Shown here: positions 28,353-36,810 of the stretch, piece by piece
Numbering within the stretch: position 1 is the first letter of the stretch
Layout of the letters: every line of letters starts with the position of its first letter
NCBI RefSeq assembly: GCF_016907695.1
Contig: NZ_JAFBCK010000001.1
Location: 4,080,001 to 4,144,000, forward strand
Length of the DNA stretch: 64,000 bases
Reading direction: 5' to 3'
Source: Actinokineospora baliensis
GTDB taxonomy: Bacteria; Actinomycetota; Actinomycetes; Mycobacteriales; Pseudonocardiaceae
The notes under the pieces: generated by a model
What the model was told of the DNA's origin: nothing
The model's input: only the letters and a program-made list of their open reading frames with translations
Database searches by the model: none
Translations under genes and position numbers: made by a program

Positions 28353-29168
28353 TCAGGACCAGGAGATGTCGTCCGCCGAGTCCAGCGGCGGCCGTTCGTC
28401 GAGCCCGGCGGCGACCGGTGCCGCGGTGTCGGCGGCCACCAGCGCGGGCGGGAAACCCAGTGCCAGTCGGGGTTCCAGCTCCGCGAGCGGCACCTGGTAG
28501 ACCCGGAACTCGGCGAAGTCCAGGCTCTCCAACCGGTTCAGGCTCTGCGTCAGCACGAACGCGCTCGCTTTGAGCGCCCCGGCCTGCACCGACGCGATCA
28601 CCTTCCAGAACTCGCGCGGCAGCAGCACACCCCGGTAGGCGCGGTCGTCGTCGCCGAGCACCGGGCCGCCGAACACGCTGACCCGCAACCGGTCCACCTC
28701 GACGTCGGCGTAGAGCGCGTCCTCCAACCGGCCCCACAGGCCCGCGCGCACGCTCTGGTTGAAGTCGTCGACCTGCGGGGTGATGTTGGTGAAGTAGAAC
28801 GAGTCGCGGTTGGCCCGCTTGGCCTCCGCCTCGGTGCCCCACAGCAGGTCCGCCCGCCGCGCGAGGTGCCCGCGGTCGAGCCGGTTGCCCTGGTACACCT
28901 CGTCGCCGACCTGGGCGGCCTCGGGCAGCCGGGGGTCCTTGACGAACGGGATGCCGGTGCGGGCCAGTTTGCGCAGCCCGCCGCCGTCGACGTTCCACGC
29001 CACCCAGTACGCGAACCGCCGCGACGCGCTCAGCGCGAGCGAGAAGTGCGTGTAGTCCACCCGGGTCGACCCGTCGAGCCGCACCGCGTCGGCCTCCGGT
29101 CCTGGGCCGAGTTCGGGGACCGGCAGCGGTACGCCGAGGAAGTCGGGGTCGTAGCCGGGGGCTGCCAT
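28353..29168 (-). CDS. DNA/RNA non-specific endonuclease (EndoG/NucA type)
   Basis: Encodes 271 aa. The beta-beta-alpha-metal nuclease motif is LDRGHLARRAD (catalytic His) with FYFTNITPQVDDFNQ following, where an Asn binds the metal; YTHFSLALSASRRFAYWVAWN precedes it as in mitochondrial EndoG and bacterial NucA. There is no signal peptide, unlike most secreted members, so it either stays inside or leaves by another route. ATG 29168 has GGAAGGGAG upstream; the frame extends to 29423 without support. Possible roles are nucleic-acid turnover, programmed death during development, or a toxin. Confidence 0.87.
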   Translation of the reverse strand: MAAPGYDPDFLGVPLPVPELGPGPEADAVRLDGSTRVDYTHFSLALSASRRFAYWVAWNVDGGGLRKLARTGIPFVKDPRLPEAAQVGDEVYQGNRLDRGHLARRADLLWGTEAEAKRANRDSFYFTNITPQVDDFNQSVRAGLWGRLEDALYADVEVDRLRVSVFGGPVLGDDDRAYRGVLLPREFWKVIASVQAGALKASAFVLTQSLNRLESLDFAEFRVYQVPLAELEPRLALGFPPALVAADTAAPVAAGLDERPPLDSADDISWS

Positions 29169-29546
29169 CGGGGGCTCCCTTCCGCCGCGAGGGGGTGGGT
29201 GAACGGTCCCGCCGCCCGCCCCCGGTTGGCAAGACCCGGGGATCACCGGCGCCCGCCAGGCCGCCCGGGTGGGCAACCCTGCGTGCCCGCCCGGCGGGAT
29301 TGGTCCACCGCCCCGCCGCGGCCGGGGGACGCCGTACGCCCCGACTACCTGCTGTTCGCCGGGCCCGCCATCCCAGGACACGGACCGGTCACGTCCGCTT
29401 TCGGGTGAACCGGTACGCTCCAATCTTGCGTACCGCGTGTGATCGCTGGCGCTGAGTTAGATTGATCTTGTTTGGATCGGGTCTGTCACTCGCCGGGGCG
29501 AAACCCGCCTGGTGGCGTCAGTGGCAGCCGACAAGTGTGGAGAGCT
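29169..29546. other. 378-bp region before cvnA, with inverted repeat
   Basis: No gene is seen in this divergent region. It contains the inverted repeat CGGTACGC-N9-GCGTACCG (29411-29435), 112 bp before cvnA, and a less GC-rich stretch (29430-29475) that may hold the promoter. Confidence 0.6.
29411..29435. promoter_or_regulatory. 8-bp perfect inverted repeat upstream of cvnA
   Basis: CGGTACGC (29411-29418) and GCGTACCG (29428-29435) are separated by 9 nt. Size and position suit a dimeric regulator; the binder is unknown. Confidence 0.5.
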
Positions 29547-32012
29547 GTGAAGCGGAACAGCGGGTCGCCCGCGAAGTCGACCACGACGATCCGGTCCCGC
29601 CTCACCGGCGTCGTGGTGGTGCCCAGCGTCATCCTGCTGGTGATGTGGGCGGTGTTCTCGTCCTACACCGTGTTCGACGGCATCTACCTCAAGGCCGTCA
29701 CCAGCGGCGTCAAGGACGCCTCCATCCCCGCGGTCGACACCTTCGCCGCGCTGCAGCGCGAGCGGCAGCTGACCATGACCGTGCTCAGCTCGGCCAACCC
29801 CGACACCCTCGCGCTCAAGACCCAGCAGCAGACCACCGACAAGGTCGTCCAGGAGCTGCGGGTGGCCCTCGACGGCCTCTCCGCCAACGCCCCCGCCGAG
29901 GTCAACGCCCGCGTGCAGGCGCTCAACCAGGCGCTGGCCCCGCTGCCGCAGCGGCGCGCCCAGGTCGAGTCGGGCCGCGCCAACTCCGCGGAGATCTACA
30001 GCTACTACAACGGCGTGCTCGACGCCGGTACCGCGCTGTTCGACACCCAGGCGCGCATCGTGCCCGACCCGGTCGTCGTGCAGGCCGGTCTGACCGCCAC
30101 CGACATCTTCCGCGCCGCCGACCGCATGTCTCGGGCCTCGTCGCTGGGCGCCGCCGCGCTGACCGCAGGCGCGTTCACCGCCGACCAGCACGTCGAGTTC
30201 GCCAACCTGGTCGGCTCCTACCGCGCGACCGTCGCCAACGCCGCCTCCGTCGGCACAGACGACGTCAAGGCGCACTACCAGCGGCTCACCGGCGCCGAGT
30301 CCTGGCTGCGGTTGACCGCCGCGGAGAACGCGCTGATCGGCGCCGCGCCCCGGCTGGGCGACACCGGTGGTCGCCGCGCCGAACCGGTCGCCATGCCGGT
30401 CGCGGCCGCGGAGTGGGAGGCGATCACCCAGAGCGCCTCGGAGGAGCTGATCAAGCTCGCCGTCGAGCAGGCCACCGGCGGTGTCGAGCTCGGCCTCGAC
30501 CGCGCCGACCAGAAGTTCTTCGAGGTGATCATCGGCAGCCTGATCGCGCTGCTGGCCGTGGTCACCGGCATCGTGCTCGCCGTGCGCATCTCGCGCAGGC
30601 TGGTCAACAAGGCCCTGGTCACCCGCCTCGACCAGCTCAAGAACGACTCGCTGCAGCTCGCGCACGAGAAGCTGCCCGGCATCGTCGACCGGCTGCGCCA
30701 GGGCGACCGGGTGGACGTGGGCGCCGAGGTGCCGCCGCTGGACTACGGCACCGACGAGATCGGGCAGGTGGCCGACGCGTTCAACGCCGCCCAGTACACC
30801 GCCATCGCCGCGGCGGTGAAGGAGAGCCAGGCGCGCGAGGGCGTCAACCGGGTCTTCCTCGGCATCGCCCACCGCCACCAGGGCCTGGTGCACCGCCAGC
30901 TCAAGATCCTGGACAAGATGGAGCGCGAGGAGGAGAACCCCGAGCACCTCGACTCGCTGTTCCAGCTCGACCACCTCGCCACCCGCGCCCGCCGCAACGC
31001 CGAGAACCTGATCATCCTCGCCGGTGAGCAGCCCGGTCGGCAGTGGCGCAAACCGGTGCGGCTGCTCGACATCCTGCGCGCCGCGGTCGCCGAGACCGAG
31101 CAGTACGTCCGGGTCAGGGTGCGCCAGGTGCCCGATGTCGCGCTCAACGGCGTCGCCGTCGCCGACACCATCCACCTGGTCGCCGAGCTGGTCGACAACG
31201 CGGCCTCGTTCTCCCCGCCGCGCTCGCAGGTCGAGGTGTACACCAGCCAGGTCTCCGGCGGGGTCGTGGTGGAGATCGAGGACCACGGGCTGGGCATGAC
31301 CGCCGAGGACCGCGAGCAGCACAACCAGATGCTCACCCACCCGCCGGAGTTCGACGCGATGGCGCTGCGCGGGGAGTCGCGCCTGGGCCTGTTCGTGGTC
31401 GCCCGGCTCGCCGCCCGCCGCGCGATCCGCGTCGAGCTGCGCGAGTCGCCCTACGGCGGCACCGTCGCGCTGGTGTTCATCCCCTCCGACATCGTCGCCG
31501 ACACGCCCGACTTCGTGCCGGAGTCCGACGCGCCGAGCCCCCGGCCGCGCAAGGCGCTCGACCGCGCCCCGGCCCCGGTGCTCGACAGCGAGGCGGTGGT
31601 GGCGCCGCCGCAGCGCGGCATCGACAAGTTCTGGTCCGACGCCGGTGACGACCTCACCCGCGCGGAGGCGGAGGTGGCGGCGCAGTGGCCGCTGACCGAC
31701 GAGGAGGCGCCGGAGCACCCGGCCGCCGTGGCCGGGAACGGGGTGGGGGACTCGCCGCACACGGACAACGGGCACCGCGACGGCGCTCGCGCGGACGGAG
31801 CCGGGACCGAGGGGGAGCGGCCGGTCCTGCCGCGCAGGCAGCGCCAGCAGAACCTGGCCCCGCAGTTGCGCGACGACCCGCTGCTGCCGGACTGGGAAGC
31901 CGACGCCGAGCCGGAGCAGAACGAGCAGACCGCGAAACGGGTCCGCGACACGATGGCCGCCTTCCAGCGCGGGACCAAGCAGGCGCGGCGGACCGATGGA
32001 GCGCAGCAGTGA
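29547..32012 (+). CDS. cvnA: CvnA, nitrate/nitrite-sensing (NIT) histidine-kinase-like protein
   Basis: Encodes 821 aa. A first membrane helix at about residues 22-42 (VVVVPSVILLVMWAVFSS) is followed by a large extracellular NIT-type sensor region, a second helix near 325-347, a HAMP-like linker, and an HATPase domain (VAELVDNAASFSPP near 544; EIEDHGLGM; SRLGLFVVARLA). The last 160 residues are Pro- and acid-rich and disordered-looking. The usual H-box is not evident; His residues occur in FLGIAHRHQGLVHRQL. Known: such proteins head conservons, G-protein-coupled-receptor-like complexes of actinobacteria. The GTG at 29547 has GGAGAG just upstream. Confidence 0.88.
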   Translation: MKRNSGSPAKSTTTIRSRLTGVVVVPSVILLVMWAVFSSYTVFDGIYLKAVTSGVKDASIPAVDTFAALQRERQLTMTVLSSANPDTLALKTQQQTTDKVVQELRVALDGLSANAPAEVNARVQALNQALAPLPQRRAQVESGRANSAEIYSYYNGVLDAGTALFDTQARIVPDPVVVQAGLTATDIFRAADRMSRASSLGAAALTAGAFTADQHVEFANLVGSYRATVANAASVGTDDVKAHYQRLTGAESWLRLTAAENALIGAAPRLGDTGGRRAEPVAMPVAAAEWEAITQSASEELIKLAVEQATGGVELGLDRADQKFFEVIIGSLIALLAVVTGIVLAVRISRRLVNKALVTRLDQLKNDSLQLAHEKLPGIVDRLRQGDRVDVGAEVPPLDYGTDEIGQVADAFNAAQYTAIAAAVKESQAREGVNRVFLGIAHRHQGLVHRQLKILDKMEREEENPEHLDSLFQLDHLATRARRNAENLIILAGEQPGRQWRKPVRLLDILRAAVAETEQYVRVRVRQVPDVALNGVAVADTIHLVAELVDNAASFSPPRSQVEVYTSQVSGGVVVEIEDHGLGMTAEDREQHNQMLTHPPEFDAMALRGESRLGLFVVARLAARRAIRVELRESPYGGTVALVFIPSDIVADTPDFVPESDAPSPRPRKALDRAPAPVLDSEAVVAPPQRGIDKFWSDAGDDLTRAEAEVAAQWPLTDEEAPEHPAAVAGNGVGDSPHTDNGHRDGARADGAGTEGERPVLPRRQRQQNLAPQLRDDPLLPDWEADAEPEQNEQTAKRVRDTMAAFQRGTKQARRTDGAQQ

Positions 32013-32071
32013 ACCCCCCGGGTGCGGCCGCGGGGTTGATGGTGGGGACGACGGGGAAGGAACAGCCGAAG

Positions 32072-32506
32072 GTGAACGACAAGATCGGTCAGGACCACCA
32101 GCTGAACTGGCTTTTGGACGACCTGGTCCGCCGGGTCGTGGGGATCCGCCACTCGGTCGTGCTGTCCGCGGACGGGCTGCTGCTCGGCCGCTCCGCCGAG
32201 CTGTCCAAGGACGACTCCGAACACCTCTCCGCGATGGCCTCGGCGTTCCAGAGCCTGGCCCGCGGCACCGGCAGGCAGTTCGGCGGCGGCCAGGTGCGCC
32301 AGACCATCGTGGAGATGGACCACGCGTTCCTGTTCGTCACCGCCGCCGGTCGCGGCGCCTGCCTGGCCGTGCTCGGCGAGGAGGACGCCGACGTCGGCAT
32401 GATCGCCTACGAGATGAACATGCTGGTCAAGCGGGTCGGTGCCCACCTGGCGTCCGCCCCGCGCGGCGGCGCCCCGGTCACCGTGCCCGGCCGTCGGCCC
32501 TCGTGA
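32072..32506 (+). CDS. cvnB: CvnB, roadblock/LC7-domain protein
   Basis: Encodes about 144 aa. The roadblock fold shows in LNWLLDDLVRRVVGIRHSVVLSADGLLLG and the final MIAYEMNMLVKRVGAHL. Known: in conservons CvnB acts with the GTPase, like MglB with MglA. GTG 32072 lies 10 nt after GGGGAAGGA. The frame is open to a GTG at 32009 that overlaps the cvnA stop (GTGA) and may be the true start, giving 165 aa. Confidence 0.9.
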   Translation: MNDKIGQDHQLNWLLDDLVRRVVGIRHSVVLSADGLLLGRSAELSKDDSEHLSAMASAFQSLARGTGRQFGGGQVRQTIVEMDHAFLFVTAAGRGACLAVLGEEDADVGMIAYEMNMLVKRVGAHLASAPRGGAPVTVPGRRPS

Positions 32507-32877
32507 TGTCCGGCGAGGCGGACTGGTGGTTCGACGAGGCGGCCGGACCCCTGGTCCGCCCGTACGCGATGACCAGGGGGCGCACCCGGCCCAACGCGCC
32601 CAACCTGAACCTGGTCACCCAGGTCCGGGTAGCCCGCCCGCCGTCGGACCCCTCGACGCTGAGCCCGGAGCACCTGCAGATCATCGATCTGTGCACGGTC
32701 CCGCTCTCGGTCGCCGAGGTCGCCGCCTACCTCAACGTCCCGCTCGTGGTGGTCAAGGTCCTGCTCAGCGACCTGATCGAACGCGGCGACGTGCAGGCGG
32801 GCGCGCTGTTCCAGACCACGGAGATCAACGACACGAAGTTGCTGCAGGCGGTACTCGATGGCATTCGGAGGATCTGA
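32506..32877 (+). CDS. cvnC: CvnC, DUF742 protein
   Basis: Encodes 123 aa. DUF742 features are LVRPYAMTRGRTRP near the N-terminus and a winged-helix-like C-terminal half (LSVAEVAAYLNVPLVVVKVLLSDLIERGDV). The ATG overlaps the cvnB stop by one base (TGATG). Third gene of the conservon. Members are thought to bridge the sensor and the GTPase, or to bind DNA; this is not settled. Confidence 0.92.
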   Translation: MSGEADWWFDEAAGPLVRPYAMTRGRTRPNAPNLNLVTQVRVARPPSDPSTLSPEHLQIIDLCTVPLSVAEVAAYLNVPLVVVKVLLSDLIERGDVQAGALFQTTEINDTKLLQAVLDGIRRI

Positions 32878-32881
32878 ACAG

Positions 32882-33454
32882 GTGAGCGACACCCCGGTGG
32901 TCCCCACCTCAATCAAGATCGTCGTGGCAGGCGGCTTCGGCGTCGGCAAGACCACCATGGTCAACTCGGTGAGCGAGATCCCCCCGCTGCGCACCGAGGA
33001 AGTCCTCACCGAAGCCAGCGTCGGCGTCGACGACATGCGCGGCATCGAAGGCAAGGAGACCACCACGGTCGCCCTGGACTTCGGCCGCATCACCATCAAC
33101 CCCCAGGTCGTGCTGTACCTGTTCGGCACCCCCGGTCAGAACCGCTTCTGGTTCATGTGGGACGAACTGGCCCACGGCGCCCTGGGCGCCATCGTGCTGG
33201 TCGACACCCGCAGGCTCGACTCCAGCTTCCCCTCCATCGACTTCTTCGAACGCCGCGACATCCCGTTCATCATCGCGGTCAACGGCTTCGAGGGCTCCTG
33301 GGAACACACGGCGGACGAAGTCCGCCAAGCCCTGGACATCGCCCCCACCGTCCCCATCATCAACTGCGACGCCCGCCTCAAGCAGTCCAGCAAGGACGTC
33401 CTGGTCGAGCTGGTCCAGTACACAATGGACCTCCTCAACAAAGCCCCCGTCTAG
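32882..33454 (+). CDS. cvnD: CvnD, Ras-like small GTPase
   Basis: Encodes 190 aa. The P-loop is GGFGVGKTTMVNSV, the switch II region is LFGTPGQNRFWFMWDEL, and VNGFEG stands where classical GTPases have NKxD, as is usual for this subfamily. It is the signalling output of the conservon. GTG 32882 has GGAGGA about 10 nt upstream; an ATG at 32858 would overlap cvnC by 20 bp and is less likely. Confidence 0.92.
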   Translation: MSDTPVVPTSIKIVVAGGFGVGKTTMVNSVSEIPPLRTEEVLTEASVGVDDMRGIEGKETTTVALDFGRITINPQVVLYLFGTPGQNRFWFMWDELAHGALGAIVLVDTRRLDSSFPSIDFFERRDIPFIIAVNGFEGSWEHTADEVRQALDIAPTVPIINCDARLKQSSKDVLVELVQYTMDLLNKAPV

Positions 33455-33457
33455 CCG

Positions 33458-33580
33458 CACCCACCCCGGCCCCCGAACCCGGCCCACCGAGCCAACCCAC
33501 CAAAGCAACCACCCGAGTCAGCCCACCCAAACCCAACCCACCGAGCCAGCCCCGCCAGCCCGACCACTGGACACTCGGAG
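33458..33580 (+). terminator. C-rich, G-poor trailer, candidate Rho-dependent terminator
   Basis: The 120 bp after cvnD are strongly C-rich with A and few G or T (CCAACCCACCAAAGC and similar runs), unlike the flanking coding DNA. Such unstructured C-rich RNA is the known loading site for Rho. No hairpin is present before the element at 33596. Confidence 0.5.
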
Positions 33581-33595
33581 TCGCTGGTGCCAACT

Positions 33596-33740
33596 GCTCG
33601 ATGGGGTGGATCTGTTTTGTGTGGGGGTGCGGCGTCCGTAGCGTTGTGCGCGGACAGGGCCATGCTTTTCGGCCCCGGCTTTGCGGTCCTGCCACGGGCG
33701 TCGTAGGGGCCCCACGCAAAACAGGTCCACCGCATCGAGC
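33596..33740 (+). repeat. 145-bp long-hairpin element, copy B
   Basis: Inverse-oriented homologue of 2993-3136. The terminal arms (33596-33626 and 33710-33740) form 31 pairs with one mismatch. Inside them GGCGTCCGT (about 33631) can pair with ACGGGCGTC (about 33695), and CAGGGCC with GGTCCTG, so the whole element can fold as one rod. It lies between the convergent cvnD and CBS genes, as copy A lies between convergent transcripts. No target-site duplication is obvious. Confidence 0.85.
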
Positions 33741-33800
33741 CTGCACTTAAATCGCGGATCCAGTGCAAGGCGCGAAGCGACGAGCCGACCCCCAAGCGCC

Positions 33801-34832
33801 TCAAGCGTCCGTCTCGTCCTCAAACTCCCCGAGGATCTCCTCCAGCAGATCCTCCAACGCCGCCAACCCCACAACCTCCCCACCAGCCGCCACCAACGCC
33901 AACTGCGCCCGTTCCCCCCGCATCCGCCCCACCGCGTCCGCCGCGCTCAACTCCGCGCCCAGCACCAGCGATGGCGTCATCAACTCCTCAGCCGTAGCCG
34001 AAGCCGCTGACATCGTCGCCCGCACCGCGTCCCGCACGTGCACCAACCCAACAGGTTCCCCGCGCGCGTCCAGCACGAACAACCGCGACCGCCCGCTCGT
34101 CCGGCACACGTCCTCGATCTCGCCGACCGACGCCGTCGAGTGCACCGCGACCATCGCCGACCGGGGCGCCATGACCTGCCGGACCGTCGTCTGCTGTGCT
34201 TCGAGCACGCCGGAGAGCATCTGGTGCTGTTGTTCCGGCAGCAGCCCGTGTTCCCGCGATTCCCGCAACAGCATCCGCAGGTCGTCCGGCCCGTGCGCTT
34301 GGGCGACCGTGTCCTGCGGCTCGACCTTCACCGCGCGCAGCGTCGCGTTGGCGAGTCCGTTGAGGACGGTCAGCACCGGGCGGAACACCCGGGTGAACGC
34401 GCGGAACGGCAGGGCCAGCCACTGGGCCGACCGTTCCGGGTGGGAGATCGCCCAGGACTTCGGGGCCATCTCGCCGATCACCATGTGCAGGAACACCACG
34501 ATGGCGACCGCGAGGACGAAGGCGATCGGGTAGCTCCAGGCCTCCGGCAGGCCCAGTGCGGTGAACAGCGGGTCGAGCAGGTGCGCCACCGCGGGTTTCG
34601 CGAGGGCGCCGAGGCCGAGGGTGCACAGGGTGATCCCCAGTTGCGCGCCCGCCAGCATCACCGACAGTTCGCGGGTGCCCGCGACGGCCGCCCGCGCGGC
34701 GCGGCTGCCCTCCGCGGCGGCTTCCTCGAGCCGGTGGCGTTTGCTGGCGACCAGGGCGAACTCGGCCGCCACGAAGAACGCGTTCGCGACCAGCAGCACG
34801 AACGACACGAGAAGAGCGGGTCCGGTGCTCAC
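33801..34832 (-). CDS. CNNM/CorC-type CBS-domain membrane protein, short
   Basis: Encodes 343 aa. The N-terminal DUF21 membrane domain has four hydrophobic segments (VSFVLLVANAFFVAAEFALV ... GAQLGITLCTLGLGALAKP ... VIGEMAPKSWAISHPE). A CBS pair follows (VMAPRSAMVAVHSTASVGEIEDV; PVGLVHVRDAV). The C-terminal CorC/HlyC domain of the partner gene is missing. Known: CNNM-type proteins transport or sense Mg2+ and other divalent cations. Its GTG start overlaps the upstream partner's stop codon by 4 bp, so the two are co-translated and probably form a complex. Confidence 0.88.
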   Translation of the reverse strand: MSTGPALLVSFVLLVANAFFVAAEFALVASKRHRLEEAAAEGSRAARAAVAGTRELSVMLAGAQLGITLCTLGLGALAKPAVAHLLDPLFTALGLPEAWSYPIAFVLAVAIVVFLHMVIGEMAPKSWAISHPERSAQWLALPFRAFTRVFRPVLTVLNGLANATLRAVKVEPQDTVAQAHGPDDLRMLLRESREHGLLPEQQHQMLSGVLEAQQTTVRQVMAPRSAMVAVHSTASVGEIEDVCRTSGRSRLFVLDARGEPVGLVHVRDAVRATMSAASATAEELMTPSLVLGAELSAADAVGRMRGERAQLALVAAGGEVVGLAALEDLLEEILGEFEDETDA

Positions 34833-36172
34833 GCCGACACCTCCGAGCGGACCGACACCAGCACCGTGCGCGGGACCCGGCGGTGCACCTCGGTGACCGA
34901 CACGACCGCTGTGCGCGGGCCGTCGTCGAGGTCGTCGGCGGCCAGGGCGACCTCGACCTCCACGTGGTCGCCGGGCCGGGGGACCCGGCCGAGGTGCTGC
35001 ATGACCAGGCCGCTGACCGTGTCGTAGCCGGTGCTCTCGGGCAGTTCGATCCCGGTGACCTCGGCGACCTCGTCGACCCGCCAGCGGGCGGGCACCGACC
35101 AGGACCCGTCGGCGTGCGCCACGGCCTGCACCTCCATGTGGTCGTCCTCGTCGAGGATCTCGCCGACGACCTCCTCGGCGACGTCCTCGAAGGACACCAC
35201 GCCGGCGAAGCCGCCGAACTCGTCAACCACGCAGGCCAGTTGCCGGTGTTCGGCGCGCAGCCGCTCGAGGACCTCGGGCAGCGGGAGGCTGTCGGGCAGG
35301 AACAGCGGGGCGACCGCGATGTCGCGCACCGGGGTGCTCGCCCGGTCGCCGGGCGCCACGGTCAGCACCTCGGCGATGCCGACGACCCCGATCACGTCGT
35401 CGACGTCGGAGCCGACCACCGGGAACCGGGAGCGACCGGTGTCGAGCAGTTCGACCACCCGGACCGTGGGCTCGTCGGCGCGCAGCAGGTGCACGTCCAC
35501 GCGCGGCGTCATCACCTGACCCGCGGTGAGCGCGCGGAAGTCGAGGCCGCCCTCCAGCAGCCGCGTGGTCCCGGCGTCGAGGTGCCCGCCCTGGCGGGAC
35601 TCGCCGATGATGCCGCGCAGGTCCTCGGCGGTGGCGCCCTGCGGCAGCTCCTCGATCGGTTCGATGCCGACCGCGCGCAGCAGGCGCGTGGAGACCGTGT
35701 CGAACAGCCGGATCAGCGGGCCCGCGACCGCGAGGTAGATCAGAGTGGACCGGCTCAGCGAGCGGGCCAGCGCCTCCGGCTTGGCGATCGCCAGGTTCTT
35801 CGGCGCGAGCTCGCCGAAGACCATCTGCACCGCCGTGGAGAACAGCAGGGCCACCACCAGCGACAGCGCGGTGCTGACCCCGGCGGGCAGCCCGGTGAGG
35901 CCGAGCAGCTCGGCGGTGCCGTCGCCGAGGAAGGGCTCGGAGACGTAGCCGACCAGCAGCGCGGTCACCGTGATGCCGAACTGGGCGCCGGAGAGCACGA
36001 ACGACAGCCGCTGGGTGACCCGGTAGGCGCGTTCGGCCGCCTTGTCGCCGTCCTCGGCGAGCTGGCGCAACCGGTTGCGGTCCACGGCGACGTAGGCGAA
36101 CTCCTGGGCGACGAAGTAGCCGGTCGCCGCGGTGAGCAGCAGGACGGACAGGACGCCGATGAGGATCAGCAC
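34829..36172 (-). CDS. CNNM/CorC-type CBS-domain membrane protein, long
   Basis: Encodes 447 aa: DUF21 membrane domain (LLTAATGYFVAQEFAYVAVDRNRL ... MVFGELAPKNLAIAKPE), two CBS domains (VMTPRVDVHLLRADEP; VVDEFGGFAGVVSFEDV) and a C-terminal CorC/HlyC domain (YDTVSGLVMQHLGRVPRPGD). It is a full-length member, upstream of its shorter paralogue, an arrangement common in actinobacteria. The start is GTG at 36172. Confidence 0.9.
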   Translation of the reverse strand: MLILIGVLSVLLLTAATGYFVAQEFAYVAVDRNRLRQLAEDGDKAAERAYRVTQRLSFVLSGAQFGITVTALLVGYVSEPFLGDGTAELLGLTGLPAGVSTALSLVVALLFSTAVQMVFGELAPKNLAIAKPEALARSLSRSTLIYLAVAGPLIRLFDTVSTRLLRAVGIEPIEELPQGATAEDLRGIIGESRQGGHLDAGTTRLLEGGLDFRALTAGQVMTPRVDVHLLRADEPTVRVVELLDTGRSRFPVVGSDVDDVIGVVGIAEVLTVAPGDRASTPVRDIAVAPLFLPDSLPLPEVLERLRAEHRQLACVVDEFGGFAGVVSFEDVAEEVVGEILDEDDHMEVQAVAHADGSWSVPARWRVDEVAEVTGIELPESTGYDTVSGLVMQHLGRVPRPGDHVEVEVALAADDLDDGPRTAVVSVTEVHRRVPRTVLVSVRSEVSA

Positions 36173-36810
36173 CGGCCCTCCGGGGTGGTCACGGTCGGGC
36201 GCGGGGCTTGGCGAGTCGTGAGCCGGGCGTGACCCGGCTCGGGACTGCAGCCATCAGTCGAACTCATGCCCGCCACGCTAACACGGTGTCCGTTTCGGCG
36301 GGCGCCACCGGCGGGCCGCGCCACCGTCCACCATGGACTTACGAGGAGTCCGCCCCGGCCGCGGTGTCCACGCGCACCCCGATCGGACCATCGGAGGGCC
36401 CACGTGACGAAGATCGCTCCTCGCGCGCCCGTGCGTACGCACGGTCACCGGGGCACGCGGGCGCACGCGCCCCCGTTGATCACCGGTGGACCGGTCCGCC
36501 TCGTCCACCGCGGCTGTCGACACTGCTCAGTGGATCGCGCACGCGGTACGGCAAAAGTGGTGAGTTGTTCACAAAGTGAATTGCTTCACAGGTGCCCCGC
36601 CGCTTTCCGGCGACCCTCCGTGGTCAGCGCATTGTCACTAGCATGGTGCACACAATACGGCAACAGCGGATGTCGGATCCTTTCCTCATTTACGCTCAGT
36701 CAGTGCGTGTTGGAAGTGGATCACCGCGTTGGCGGTAGTGGCTGGTTCGTATTCACCCGTACGTTGCCTGAAGTCGTCGGTGTCGTGAATGGCTGGGTAG
36801 GGGTCTGCGA
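36173..36810. other. 638-bp divergent intergenic region
   Basis: No gene is seen. The half nearer the prenyltransferase (36540-36800) is distinctly less GC-rich than its surroundings. It contains nested GTGA/TCAC inverted repeats (36560-36589) and a repeated TACGGCAA-type word (36547 and 36657). Confidence 0.6.
36560..36589. promoter_or_regulatory. Nested GTGA/TCAC inverted repeats
   Basis: The order is GTGA, TTCAC, AAA, GTGAA, TTGC, TTCAC. Two overlapping palindromes share a half-site (TTCAC-AAA-GTGAA and GTGAA-TTGC-TTCAC). This looks like a double operator for the prenyltransferase-tryptophanase operon; no cognate regulator gene is nearby. Confidence 0.45.

Noticed and set aside
29457..31775. 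772-residue minus-strand frame opposite cvnA
   Set aside because: It is a shadow frame; cvnA on the plus strand shows membrane, NIT and ATPase features and operon context.
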